A stretch of DNA of 24,156 nucleotides from Caldithrix sp. (GTDB taxonomy: Bacteria > Zhuqueibacterota > Zhuqueibacteria > Oceanimicrobiales > Oceanimicrobiaceae), in NCBI GenBank assembly GCA_004357015.1, contig SMXE01000091.1:1-24156 (forward strand). Reading direction: 5' to 3'. The translations under genes were made by a program, and so were the position numbers. Positions 6,734 through 16,100 of this stretch are shown here, piece by piece. Below the pieces are notes generated by a model, which saw only the letters and a program-made list of their open reading frames with translations, was not told where the DNA came from and searched no databases. Each line of letters begins with the position of its first letter. Within the stretch, counting starts at the first letter, position 1.

Positions 6734-8662
6734 TTAGCGGTACTGTGCGCCCAGGTCGATCCAATTCATGAACTTTTTCAGTTCATCATCGGTGAGCGCA
6801 TCAGCGCTATTGGGATCGGGGTGTCGGCCCGCTCCCTGAAAGGGCTCAAAGCCCAGCAGCCGGTTGATAAGCTTGCTGTTGCGGGAACGCGGCGTACTGC
6901 CAAAACTGTCCATTTCGAAAATGTTCTGATACGCCAGCGAAAACAAAGGTTCGTTGACATCTTTGGCCAAGCTGAGATTCAGGTTGCCGGCAGGCGTGCC
7001 GCCGCCGTGGCAGCTTACGCACTTCGCCGCAATGATCGGCTCGATCCCCATCCCAAAGCTCACGTCTACCCGTTGCGATTCCGGCACATTGAGATCGGTG
7101 GGCGGTAAAGTTGCAGCGATTGGGTTTGGGTTGCCCGAATCCATGCCGCGCGGGCCGTGACAGCCGGTGCACTTGGGGAACTCGCCGCCGGGCCGGGCTG
7201 AAACCCAATTCCGCTTGATGACGATGGCGCGCCCCAACGAATCCAGCGTATTGAACGAGATGGGGATGTTCGCCGGCACCCGGATCGAAAAGGAGCCATC
7301 TCGCTGCACCGGCGCCACGCCGATGACGCGCTTGCGCTCGAAGTTGGTCCTGCCGATGGTACCACGATCGTCTTTGGGACGTTGAATACCTTCGATAACC
7401 ATGACCTGTCTGACTTCCTGAATCGACAGATCCGGCCGTGGCTGGCCGTCCCGGTCCTGGCGGAAATAGACATTCTCTACCGTAAAAACACCGGAGTCCT
7501 GACTGCGGTCAAGGGTAGAAGGTTTCACCGGCGGTACCGGCCGATCTCCGATGACCACGGCGTCAAACTCATGGTAGTCCGGGTCGTTGTAAAGCAGCCG
7601 CAGGTCGCTGCCATCGGACCTGATAGTGTAGAGGCCGTAGTCCGGTTCGAGGGATTCGATCACGTTGTCATTCTCGTCTTTAAAATCACCAAACCGCGGC
7701 GAATAGGAAGTGAGAATACGGCCGTCCGGCAGCGGGTGCGGATACTTGAAAACGCCGCGTTCGTACGGCGGACCGCTGGTCTCTATGTCCGGGGTGATAT
7801 TGATCACCGCGCCGTCTTCCAGCGGCTCACCGGCAGTGGAAGGATCTTTTATGATCACCAACGGCCCGCGGTCGCCATTAATCATACCGGAATGCACCGC
7901 GATAATCGACCCGTCCGCCAGTTCGCGCGGATGAAAGAAAGTGCGCATGTTGTGCGGGCTAAAAAATGTGAACGTGCCGTTACCATCCGGATGGGTAAAA
8001 AACAGCGGAAAGCGGTTGATGGGGCCGTGATGCTCCCAGCGCGTGTAAAGGATGCGGCCGTCTGCCATCACGATTGGGTCGAAGTCATCGCTGGCGTTAA
8101 ATGAGATACATTCGATGTTGCTGCCGTCCGCATTCATCACGTGCAGGACTTCAGCTTCCTGCCTGTTGTACTCATCAATAAACCCCGGCCGGTTAGAGGT
8201 GAAGACAATCTTGCCGTTTGGCAGATAGGCAGGATCGTGGTCATCGCTGTCCTGGTGGTTTGTGAGCTGGTTCAGGCTGGTACCATCGATATTCATTTCA
8301 TAAATGCTGAATGTGTCGTTTCTGTTTTTCCGCATTGAGAACAGGACTTTCAAACCATCATACGAGATCTCCGGATCGCTGACATCGCCATCGGTGAGAT
8401 TGGTAAGATTGGTGAGCTTCCCGTCCGGTGAGGCCGGAATGAGGGAAAACAAGTTGCCTCCGGCAGAAAACCTGTTGAGTGTGCTTGTACGCGTGGCTTT
8501 TACAAAAATGATGCCGGACGGCGCTTCTTTCTGAATCAAGTCGTCTGGCACACCGCCGCTGCATGCCACAAATAAAACAGCGGCCAGTCCGGATTTCAGG
8601 AACCCGGTGATCAGTTTTTTCCCTCGCTCGTTGTTTCTGAGCGGTGTCTGGAGTACCTTCAT
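6734..8662 (-). CDS. HzsA-like di-haem lipoprotein with TolB-type propeller
   Basis: The 642-residue product has a signal peptide with a plausible lipobox (LFVACSGG, C34). It carries PD40/TolB-type propeller repeats (residues of about 75-360, for example DGLKVLFSMRKNRNDTFSIY and NGKIVFTSNRPG). A middle region at about 365-480 (HEFDAVVIGDRPVPPVKP, GVFTVENVYF) resembles the middle domain of hydrazine synthase subunit alpha. Two c-type haem motifs follow, CTGCH at 498-502 and CVSCH at 548-552. True hydrazine synthase is confined to anammox bacteria and works as a multi-subunit complex. Its partner subunits are absent here, so this is a paralogue of unknown activity, probably electron transfer or oxidation at the envelope. 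AAGGAGG lies 6 bases upstream of the ATG. It heads the five-gene operon. Confidence 0.87.
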   Translation of the reverse strand: MKVLQTPLRNNERGKKLITGFLKSGLAAVLFVACSGGVPDDLIQKEAPSGIIFVKATRTSTLNRFSAGGNLFSLIPASPDGKLTNLTNLTDGDVSDPEISYDGLKVLFSMRKNRNDTFSIYEMNIDGTSLNQLTNHQDSDDHDPAYLPNGKIVFTSNRPGFIDEYNRQEAEVLHVMNADGSNIECISFNASDDFDPIVMADGRILYTRWEHHGPINRFPLFFTHPDGNGTFTFFSPHNMRTFFHPRELADGSIIAVHSGMINGDRGPLVIIKDPSTAGEPLEDGAVINITPDIETSGPPYERGVFKYPHPLPDGRILTSYSPRFGDFKDENDNVIESLEPDYGLYTIRSDGSDLRLLYNDPDYHEFDAVVIGDRPVPPVKPSTLDRSQDSGVFTVENVYFRQDRDGQPRPDLSIQEVRQVMVIEGIQRPKDDRGTIGRTNFERKRVIGVAPVQRDGSFSIRVPANIPISFNTLDSLGRAIVIKRNWVSARPGGEFPKCTGCHGPRGMDSGNPNPIAATLPPTDLNVPESQRVDVSFGMGIEPIIAAKCVSCHGGGTPAGNLNLSLAKDVNEPLFSLAYQNIFEMDSFGSTPRSRNSKLINRLLGFEPFQGAGRHPDPNSADALTDDELKKFMNWIDLGAQYR

Positions 8663-8705
8663 TGATGCCCTCCTTAGTTGTGTGTTTACTCCATGTCCGG
8701 TCTTT

Positions 8706-8765
8706 GTTCAGCGAAAAACCTCGCCCTGCTTCCTACCAGGCTTCCGTCGAGACCTGACGGTGAAC
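8706..8765 (-). other. Candidate four-way-junction RNA structure in the leader of the HzsA-like operon
   Basis: Four short perfect helices pack almost without gaps: an outer stem GTTCA/TGAAC (8706-8710 with 8761-8765), then GCGA/TCGC (8711-8714 with 8721-8724), CCTG/CAGG (8725-8728 with 8737-8740) and CCGTC/GACGG (8744-8748 with 8756-8760). Only three bases are unpaired between helices. It lies 43 bases upstream of the HzsA-like start, in the 149-base gap between two minus-strand gene groups. It could be a leader structure or a processing or termination signal. It is not a tRNA: there is no T-loop and no CCA end. No convincing promoter was seen in this gap. Confidence 0.35.
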
Positions 8766-8811
8766 TAATCTGTGATCTATTCAAATTGTGAACAGAGAAA
8801 GTTTTCTTGCC

Positions 8812-9366
8812 TCATCGCAGAAAGAACGAAACACCCAGCGCGACCTCGATGTTGTTGTTGGTCCAGGAGTTGTTGCCCTGACCGCTTGAAAAGATATGAT
8901 CGTTGATTTCGTATCTTAAGTAAGTCGTTTTTCCGATTGGGAACTTGGTGCCGATGCCGATGCTAAGTGTCAGATTGGATTCCGAGTGCTGTCGCGTAAC
9001 GCCCAGTCCCGCGGTTACGTACGGGATAACACTCCCGATGGGCCGCGAATGTGTCACACGCCCGTTGTAGTAGATGACGGTGCTGCTACCCTGTTCCGGC
9101 GCTGGCAAGCCGAGTTGCTGAAAATAGTCCTGGCCAGCGCTGGCAAACCCCAGCGTGGCGCCGAACGATAAACGCTGCTCGAAATGGTATTCATAGCGGA
9201 CCCCGAAATTCAACGAGTTCTGGAATCGGTCAGGCGCATAAAACCCGGTATAAGGAAAAAGTTCATGCACAGGTTGCGAATTTTGTGTGGAACCGACTGA
9301 GGCAGCCGCCAGAAGGAAGAGGAGCGACAATGAGGCAGATATTTTTTTCAAGGTGCGAATCTCCAT
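8812..9366 (-). CDS. Outer-membrane beta-barrel protein (OmpA/OmpW-like porin fold)
   Basis: The 184-residue product has a signal peptide (MEIRTLKKISASLSLLFLLAAASVGS) followed by alternating amphipathic strands (NFGVRYEYHFEQRLSFGATLGFA, VTHSRPIGSVIPYVTAGLGVTRQ, TTYLRYEINDHIF). It ends ALGVSFFLR. Length and pattern fit an eight-stranded 'outer membrane beta-barrel' family member. Its start lies 3 bases after the stop of the SH3/barrel gene, so the two are probably translationally coupled. Sequence similarity to that neighbour (PYLTGGVGVVNTVPE there, PYVTAGLGVTRQHSE here) suggests tandem duplication. Ligand unknown. Confidence 0.75.
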   Translation of the reverse strand: MEIRTLKKISASLSLLFLLAAASVGSTQNSQPVHELFPYTGFYAPDRFQNSLNFGVRYEYHFEQRLSFGATLGFASAGQDYFQQLGLPAPEQGSSTVIYYNGRVTHSRPIGSVIPYVTAGLGVTRQHSESNLTLSIGIGTKFPIGKTTYLRYEINDHIFSSGQGNNSWTNNNIEVALGVSFFLR

Positions 9367-9369
9367 GTT

Positions 9370-10263
9370 TTAGTCCCAGAATTTGCCGACCAGCAATCCA
9401 ACCGTAAGCTCTTTGAAGTTGTTAATGCCCTTGCCGACAAAGATCGTGTAGTTGGATATGTTAAACAGAATTGACAGATCTTTCCTGAAATATTTTCGGG
9501 CGCCAAGCCCAAGGTTGATTGCCATGTGCGAGACGGTACCCGTGTCGATGCTGCGTTCCGGAACCGTGTTGACCACCCCGACGCCGCCGGTCAAATATGG
9601 CAGAAATTTTCTATTTTCTTTTAAAAGATACACCATATTCACCATGATAAAATAGGAATCTGCTGCCTGGCCGAGTGCGTGTTTGAATGAGCCTTCCAGT
9701 GCCAGGCGCGGAGTCGAGTGAAACAGGAATTTCCAGTTGTAGGTGAAATCGGTCTCCAGCAGGCCAAATCCAAATGAGTAGCCGAATCGCCGGTACTGCG
9801 TGTCGGCGAACTGCGATTTCGGGCGGTCTGGCACGAGGTCCGGCTCTATGCCGCTCCCGGCGTGATTGCCGTTTGTCCCCTGCTCGCTACCGCCATTTGT
9901 GCTCTTGCCGCTGGCGAGTTCGTTAGAGGCAGACGGCGATTTTGAATGACCGTCTTGTTCCGAAGCGTGAACGCGGCTGTGTCGATTGCTCGCTTTTGCA
10001 CCAGGTACCTGAATTTGCATCCATCCTTTCCGGCCGTCGCTGAAAGCGACTTTCACCCACTCGCCGCGCTGGCCGAGGACCTTTACCGTGTCGCCTTTCA
10101 TCATGACTGCGGCGGGCGAATCGTCCACCATCGGCAGCGAGTAGATTTTGACGCCGTCAAAAGCAATGACTGCGCGCTGGGCAAATGTAATTTTAGCTGA
10201 ACTGATCATAGATACGAGTACAATGGCCAGAAACAAGCTGGCTTTCCGGAGCAGTGGATTCAA
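9370..10263 (-). CDS. SH3b domain + outer-membrane beta-barrel protein
   Basis: No ATG lies near the N-terminus. I favour TTG at 10263 (297 residues), which starts a normal signal peptide (NPLLRKASLFLAIVLVSMISS) and has AGGA upstream. The alternative TTG at 10317 overlaps the preceding gene and lacks a ribosome binding site. The mature part begins with a bacterial SH3 domain of about 60 residues (GVKIYSLPMVDDSPAAVMMKG, GEWVKVAFSDGRKGWMQI), a fold that often binds peptidoglycan. A disordered Ser/Gly/Asn/His linker of about 65 residues follows. The last 140 residues form a beta-barrel with strands like FGYSFGFGLLETDFTYNW and FLPYLTGGVGVV. This layout suggests an outer-membrane barrel tethered to the cell wall. 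It is the middle gene of a three-barrel cluster. Confidence 0.75.
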   Translation of the reverse strand: MNPLLRKASLFLAIVLVSMISSAKITFAQRAVIAFDGVKIYSLPMVDDSPAAVMMKGDTVKVLGQRGEWVKVAFSDGRKGWMQIQVPGAKASNRHSRVHASEQDGHSKSPSASNELASGKSTNGGSEQGTNGNHAGSGIEPDLVPDRPKSQFADTQYRRFGYSFGFGLLETDFTYNWKFLFHSTPRLALEGSFKHALGQAADSYFIMVNMVYLLKENRKFLPYLTGGVGVVNTVPERSIDTGTVSHMAINLGLGARKYFRKDLSILFNISNYTIFVGKGINNFKELTVGLLVGKFWD

Positions 10264-10286
10264 AATTCTGTACGTCCTGAACTGGT

Positions 10287-10919
10287 TTAGAATGACGTGG
10301 ACAATCCGATTCCCCAAAGGTGGTGATTTGCAGTCACCGTATCGGTCGTAACAGCATCGTCGCGCACACGCTGCACGTCATGCATGATGCGCTGGTATTC
10401 GATGCGCAGCTCTAGCGTGCGGGAGATTAAAAAACCGACACCGCTGCCGATCAACACAGCAAACCGGTGATCCGTTGGGGCATCCAGGCGAACCGTCTGT
10501 CCGCCGCCAAGGTCGAATGTCACCGCCGCCGGGTCGAGGATGATGCCGCCGCCGCCAAGACTCACGAAAGGCCTGAAACGGGAAAGCAGTGGTTCTTGTC
10601 TGCTGAGCTTTACATTGAGAAAATAGGTGAAAACACTAACGTCGGTCGTCAACTCGGATGCTGCTGCAGCGATACGCTGCTGGGTGGGACTGACTGCAAA
10701 CGCTAGGTTAAGCTGAAAAAAATCAGACATGCGATACCCAGCGCTTAACCTGACAAACGGACTGCTGTCAAATGAGAGGTCGTCTTCGTAGAAAGAAACC
10801 CCGGTGGTGGCCCCTGCTTGAAATTTTGGCTTAAGATCCTGGCATTTGCCAGTGCTGTGAGGCGAAACTGTGATTGCAATGCCGAGAAGAAGTCCTAAGC
10901 CGCCTATCCAGCGATTCAC
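10287..10919 (-). CDS. Outer-membrane beta-barrel protein
   Basis: The frame extends to TTG 10958, but GTG 10919 gives a conventional signal peptide (NRWIGGLGLLLGIAITVSPHS) and is preferred. Neither start has a visible ribosome binding site. The 210-residue product shows beta-barrel strands (FVRLSAGYRMSDFFQLNLAFAV, FAVLIGSGVGFLISRTLELRIEYQRI) and ends HHLWGIGLSTSF, with a terminal Phe as expected for an outer-membrane protein. It is probably the first gene of the three-gene barrel cluster, since a long divergent intergenic region lies upstream. Function unknown. Confidence 0.75.
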   Translation of the reverse strand: MNRWIGGLGLLLGIAITVSPHSTGKCQDLKPKFQAGATTGVSFYEDDLSFDSSPFVRLSAGYRMSDFFQLNLAFAVSPTQQRIAAAASELTTDVSVFTYFLNVKLSRQEPLLSRFRPFVSLGGGGIILDPAAVTFDLGGGQTVRLDAPTDHRFAVLIGSGVGFLISRTLELRIEYQRIMHDVQRVRDDAVTTDTVTANHHLWGIGLSTSF

Positions 10920-11425
10920 GAGATGCGTGTTCGTGTTGTATGAACCTTTAGATGACAAAGTTTATCGATTTGTGCACGGTCTCTTTGCAAGTTGCATGCC
11001 AGAAAAAATCTTATTAAGATTTTGTACGGGAAGAGCGTAGTTTCTAAGCGGGTCGGCCCGTCTTGTACCATTTTGAAACGTACCGATATGGTAAGTTTCT
11101 GCCCAACTGATTTAAAAGCGAACAGATCCTCGCCAGAGGTTATCCAAACTACCCCAATTGTATTTCATTTCTGTAACCGGAACACTCGGATCATGTTTTT
11201 GGGCAGAATCTGCTTGAGTTAAGCGAGGCGAGTCTCTATATTTAGACCTAAAATATGCGTTTGGCCTTTGACTTCTCGTTATTTGATATTTTTTTATAAA
11301 GCATTTGCATTTTAATATAGCGGAATGACAGCACAGAGCAGTTTTCGTTCAATCATAACTAAAAGCTAATTGCCAAGAACCAATCGCTCAATTTAGGTTC
11401 GGCTAATTTTATAGCGGCTCAGCCC
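10920..11425. promoter_or_regulatory. Divergent intergenic region with a 19-bp perfect palindrome
   Basis: About 500 AT-rich bases separate the minus-strand barrel cluster from the plus-strand FG-GAP gene. The only clear signal is a perfect 19-base palindrome at 11005-11023, AAAATCTTATTAAGATTTT, about 86 bases upstream of the barrel gene start. It could be an operator for the barrel cluster. No convincing promoter, RNA gene or small ORF was recognised in the rest. Confidence 0.4.
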
Positions 11426-12982
11426 ATGAAAGCAGTTTCACCTTCCATAACAGTTCTGGTTATCCTGTTGGTCAGCCCGTTTTCAGCGGTCCCGAAAGAC
11501 CTTTTCCGCACTTTTGACATCGGCTACGCCGGCAAGCTCATACGCTACCATGTGGAAGACCTCAACAACGACGGCCGCAAAGATCTCTTATTGTTGCTGA
11601 TGCGAGAGGACGCTCAAGGCCGGAAACGTTCGTGGCTCTCCGCTTTTCTGCAAGACTCGGTCGGCTTTCGAACTCGGCCCTTCCAGGAATTCAGTCTCCC
11701 GGAACAAGCGATCCTGTTCGACATCGGAGATGTGGCAGGCGACCAAAATAAGGAATTTGTTTACATCGTCAGCGGCGGGGTGCGCTACTTTAGCTTCACC
11801 GAAAACGGCTTTGACCTGACCCCGCACGAACTGTTCGAAACGGAAAGCATCTTTATGTTGCCCGGCGGCGACTCGCAACTCAGTTTGGATTTTGTCTCAG
11901 ATCTCAACGGCGATTCCCGCGATGAGGTTTTCATGCCGCAGATCAGACAATGTGACGTTTACCACCGCAACGCGGACGACACGTGGCGCCGCAACACGAT
12001 CCCACTTGTTTGTGAAGCAAATTACTCGGGATTCTACGACAGCAGATTCTCCGTAGGAGCAAGAGCAAATGCGGTTTACTCAACACCGTATTTACTCTTT
12101 CAGGACATGAACGCGGACGGACGTCGCGATCTTACCGGCGTCTACCGCGACAGCCTCGTGGTCTTTTGCCAGGCGGAAGATGGCCTTTTCTCCGCCACTT
12201 GCCACCACAATATCCCGATCCGGCTGGGCAAGATCTGGCCGGGCGCTAAGTTGCAAAGAACTCGATTCGGCGACGAAAGCGTGCGGACTTTTCTCATGCG
12301 CATCGTTGACATGAACGATGATGGCGTGCCCGACGCAGTGAGCACGCGCATTTCTACCGAAGAAAGCATCATGAATCCGGAAACGCAGGTAAGAATCTTT
12401 TTCGGAAAGCGCGACTCTACAAACGACCATGGTTTTTATTTCAGGGATGAGCCCGACCAAATTGTGACGCCCGGCGGCACGCAGATCGTGCTGGATGTTG
12501 TGGACTTAAACGGCGATGGCAGACAGGATCTGGTCAGCGCGGTCGTTAAGGTCGGTCTAAAGAACATCATCAGCATGCTGCTGTCCAGAAGCGTGGACGT
12601 GCAGGCGGAGACCTACTTGCAGCGCCAGGACGGTCTCTTCCCCTCAAAGCCAGACCTGAAAAACCGCATGGTGGTCAGGTTCACTTTTCGCGGCGGCGCC
12701 ACTTCACCTGTGTACGACATAGCGGATTTCAACGGCGATGGCTTCCCGGATCTTCTCAGCAGCCTGGAAGAAAAAATGCTGGTCATCTTTTGGGGCAGCC
12801 AGAAGAATATTTTTGGTTCAAGTGTGGGTGCAAGGATCAATGTCAAGTTGCCGCAGGACGGCGAAATGGTACGCGCCATGCACCTAAACGCGGACGGCAA
12901 AGCGGATATCGTTATCCATTATAATGAAATGACGCGCCACGAGGATTTGCGCCGCAATCTGAGAATCATGTTGGCAAATTAG
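11426..12982 (+). CDS. Secreted FG-GAP/VCBS-type repeat protein
   Basis: The 518-residue product has a signal peptide (MKAVSPSITVLVILLVSPFSA). At least seven calcium-binding-type loops are visible: DLNNDGRKD (about residue 46), DLNGDSRDE (159), DMNADGRRD (228), DMNDDGVPD (295), DLNGDGRQD (360), DFNGDGFPD (434) and HLNADGKAD (487). These are the hallmark of integrin-alpha-like FG-GAP/VCBS beta-propellers, which usually mediate adhesion or protein binding outside the cell. There is no T9SS sorting domain; the protein ends RRNLRIMLAN, so export is by Sec to the periplasm or another route. It precedes the T9SS propeller gene by 134 bases, but that gene has its own promoter. Confidence 0.85.
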   Translation: MKAVSPSITVLVILLVSPFSAVPKDLFRTFDIGYAGKLIRYHVEDLNNDGRKDLLLLLMREDAQGRKRSWLSAFLQDSVGFRTRPFQEFSLPEQAILFDIGDVAGDQNKEFVYIVSGGVRYFSFTENGFDLTPHELFETESIFMLPGGDSQLSLDFVSDLNGDSRDEVFMPQIRQCDVYHRNADDTWRRNTIPLVCEANYSGFYDSRFSVGARANAVYSTPYLLFQDMNADGRRDLTGVYRDSLVVFCQAEDGLFSATCHHNIPIRLGKIWPGAKLQRTRFGDESVRTFLMRIVDMNDDGVPDAVSTRISTEESIMNPETQVRIFFGKRDSTNDHGFYFRDEPDQIVTPGGTQIVLDVVDLNGDGRQDLVSAVVKVGLKNIISMLLSRSVDVQAETYLQRQDGLFPSKPDLKNRMVVRFTFRGGATSPVYDIADFNGDGFPDLLSSLEEKMLVIFWGSQKNIFGSSVGARINVKLPQDGEMVRAMHLNADGKADIVIHYNEMTRHEDLRRNLRIMLAN

Positions 12983-13065
12983 CCAAGCCTGCATTATTCA
13001 TGAACTTGCCACTGAGACCAGAGATACTGAACTTATTAAACTTGCTAAACAATCTCGAATATTAA

Positions 13066-13094
13066 TTGACAATTTATTGCGAATAGGTTATACT
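13066..13094 (+). promoter_or_regulatory. Consensus sigma-70-type promoter for the T9SS propeller gene
   Basis: TTGACA at 13066-13071 and TATACT at 13089-13094 are separated by exactly 17 bases. Transcription should start near 13101, giving a very short leader before the possible start codons at 13117, 13141 and 13153. Confidence 0.75.
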
Positions 13095-13116
13095 TGTTGC
13101 CGTTAGCAAACATTCA

Positions 13117-16100
13117 ATGCCATCACAACCGACCCATATTATGGACAGCAAAATGAAAAACAGAGTTGACCAGAAGACGAGGATGCTTTTTTTCGGTTTT
13201 TTCTTGTTTTATCTGATTTTTGCAAATCACTCAACTGCGCAGTGGTCAACAGACCCGGGCCAGAACAATGCCGTAGTCGTCCGAATCGGAGACCAGAGCC
13301 TTCCGGCAATTATTAGTGACAGTAGACGCGGCGTTATCATAGCCTGGACCGATGGCAAAAACGGCGATTCTGATATTTATGCGCAACGAATCATTGAAGC
13401 CGGCAAATCCGTATGGGCCGCCAATGGTTCTGCACTCGAGACCGCAATCGAAGACCAGGAAGCCCCGGCGCTGGTTAGCCTGGGCAGCGATGGTTTTGCT
13501 GCAGCATGGCAGGACGAGCGCAGGGACGGTTCCAGACGTGAGATTTTCGTTCAGAGGTTCAATCTCGACAGCAATGCCCAGTGGCCCATCGCCACGCTGG
13601 CGCACCAGATAAACAACTTATCGCCGGCTATCTTTTTGAATAATTCGGGCGAAATCATCACGGCGTCATATTTCAATTCAGGGTTCAATGACCTCATTGG
13701 CGTCCAGTTCATCGACTCCGACGGACAACCTCGGTTTGATCCACAGGAAATCGTCAACGAGACAGCAAAAGGACTGCAACCCAACCGGCGGCCAGCCGTG
13801 GTGCCGGCATTGGGGGGCGGCGTCATCGCCGCGTGGCTAGACGCACGCAACGACACTTCTGTTTACGTGAGCGGCCTTCTGGCTGCCCGCACTCCCTGGG
13901 CAAATGGGGAGTTTTTGATTGGAGCGTCAGCCAAACCCGGAACCTCTCCTGTAATTGTCTCAGATGACAGCGAAGGCGCCATCGTGGCCTGGATCAAACG
14001 CGGTGCGCCGGGCGATGCCATCGTGGTAGCGCGGCTGGATGCGGCCGGTTCTCTGGTTTGGGGCGTCGCGCCTCTCGAGGTCAACACCGTAAGCGGCACG
14101 ATGCAAAATGTCGCCATGGCTCCGGATGGTGAAGGCGGCGCGTACCTCGCATGGGAAAACGATTTGCAAGTCTACATTCAGCGGGTGACAAACGACGGTG
14201 AGGCTTGGCCGGCCGATGTCATGCTTGCCACGGGTTCTGCAAGACAGGCCACACCTGTGGCAACCACCAACGATTTCGGTTGGGCTATCGTGGCCTGGGT
14301 GGATGCCCGCAATGATAATCAGGATATTTTTGCGCAGGCTGTGGACCGCGCAGGGCAACTCCTGTGGGACGCCAGCGGCGTTGCGGTTTCCACCGCGCAA
14401 AACAGCCAGAAGAACCCGGTGCTCATGGGTGATGGGCTCGGCGGCGCCATCATCGCGTGGGAAGACCTGAGGAATGGTGACGATTCAGATATTTATGCCC
14501 AGCGCGTCAACGTCAACGGCGGATTGGGGGAATTCAGAACGACCGCGCTGCTTTCTCCCGGCGCTACGGACAACTGGGAAATCGGCAGCGTCCAAACCAT
14601 CAGATGGGTTGCGTCGCCGGAGCTCGACAGTGTCAATATCGAATTATCCCGCGACGGCGGGCAGCAATTTGAGACACTTTTTGCTGCTTTACCAAACTTG
14701 AACCCGGATGGCAACGAAGTCACGCTCGACTCGGTGACAGGACCTGCCTCTGACCAGTGCGTTATTCGAGTTACGGCCAGCGAAGCACCTTTCATCAACA
14801 CTGTTGGCGAACCCTTCATCATCTCGGAAGCTGCAGGGCCTCAAATCCAATCTGCTGCAGTCACACAGGCCAGTTTCGGCGACCCCCTCTCAATCATGGC
14901 AGTCTCGGTGGACGTCAGCGGCGTGCAAGGCGTTCTTGTCAACTACCGCATGGGCGGAGCGTCTGCTTTCCAGATTGACGAAATGGTCGCCGTAGCCGCG
15001 GACACGTTCCGTGGCGATATCCCTTCGGCTTTCATCACCGAGCGCGGCGTCGAATATTTTGTCAGCGCCATCGACAGCCTCGGCGGGACCAGCGCCAAGG
15101 ACACGATTTTTGTCACTGTGAATTTTGAGGCCGGCGTCCAGACCAGGCCTGTACAGGAAAGCATCGACCAGGGCTCTTACAGAATGGTCTCTTCTCCCAA
15201 CCTGCTGCGTCAGCCACTGGCGGATTCAATCTTCGCAGCCTCAGGCTACAGCCCGTACGATACTACAAGCTGGCGGCTGTTCTCCTTCCGCGACAGCGTC
15301 AACGTGGAACGGGATTCTCTCACTGCGGCTACCTTTACTTTTGAGCCGGGACATGCCTACTGGCATATTTCAGCGAGCAACCACACGGTCGATTTTGGCG
15401 CGGGCGTCTCCATACGAGCCGATTCCAGCTTCAGCGTTTCCCTTGCGCCGGGCTGGAATCAGGTGGGCAATCCGTTCGCGTTTGAGGTGGGATGGAAGGA
15501 TATTCAGGCGGCAAGCGGTTTCCCGTTGGCAAGCGACCCTGTCACGTTTCAGGGGACGTATCTTCCGGCACAGGCGCTTGCACCCTACCAGGGTTACTTC
15601 ATCTTCAATTTTGAAGAGCAGGACCGGATCCTCACTTTTCCGCCACGTGAGTTTCAGCAAGATAGTGTGAGCCTGGCCAAAGTCGCGATGGAAGCGGCAT
15701 GGCAGGTGCAAATCAAAGCTGCCTGCGGCCGTGCGCGCGACAACATCAATTTTATTGGAATCGACTCTCGGGCATCTCTGGAGTGGGACAGGTTGGACCA
15801 ACCGGAACCGCCGCCCATCGGTGATTTCATATCCGTTTATTTTCCCCACGACAACTGGACCAAGTTCGCGGCGCACTACACCACCGACTTTCGTCCCGGC
15901 CTTGAGGATGGACAAAGCTGGGATTTGGAGATACGAACAAACGTTAGCAAAGAGCCGGTGCTTCTGGAGTTCTCAGGGATAGAATCGGTGCCAGCGACGC
16001 TTGAAATTCTGCTGGTGGATGAAAAACTGCACGTCGTACGCAACCTTCGGGAGGACAGTGGTTTTGAATTTACACCGGGAAAGGCCGGCGCCGGCAAGCG

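Noticed and set aside
7382..8104. 240-codon plus-strand frame
   Set aside because: Antisense to the HzsA-like propeller gene, with low-complexity Val/Arg-rich translation and no domain.
6734..8662. True hydrazine synthase and anammox metabolism
   Set aside because: Only one subunit-like protein is present, it is a predicted lipoprotein, and no beta/gamma subunits or hydrazine dehydrogenase genes are in the window.
8706..8765. tRNA-like gene suggested by the cloverleaf pairing
   Set aside because: Arm lengths, loops and the missing T-loop and acceptor end do not fit any tRNA; kept only as a structured leader candidate.
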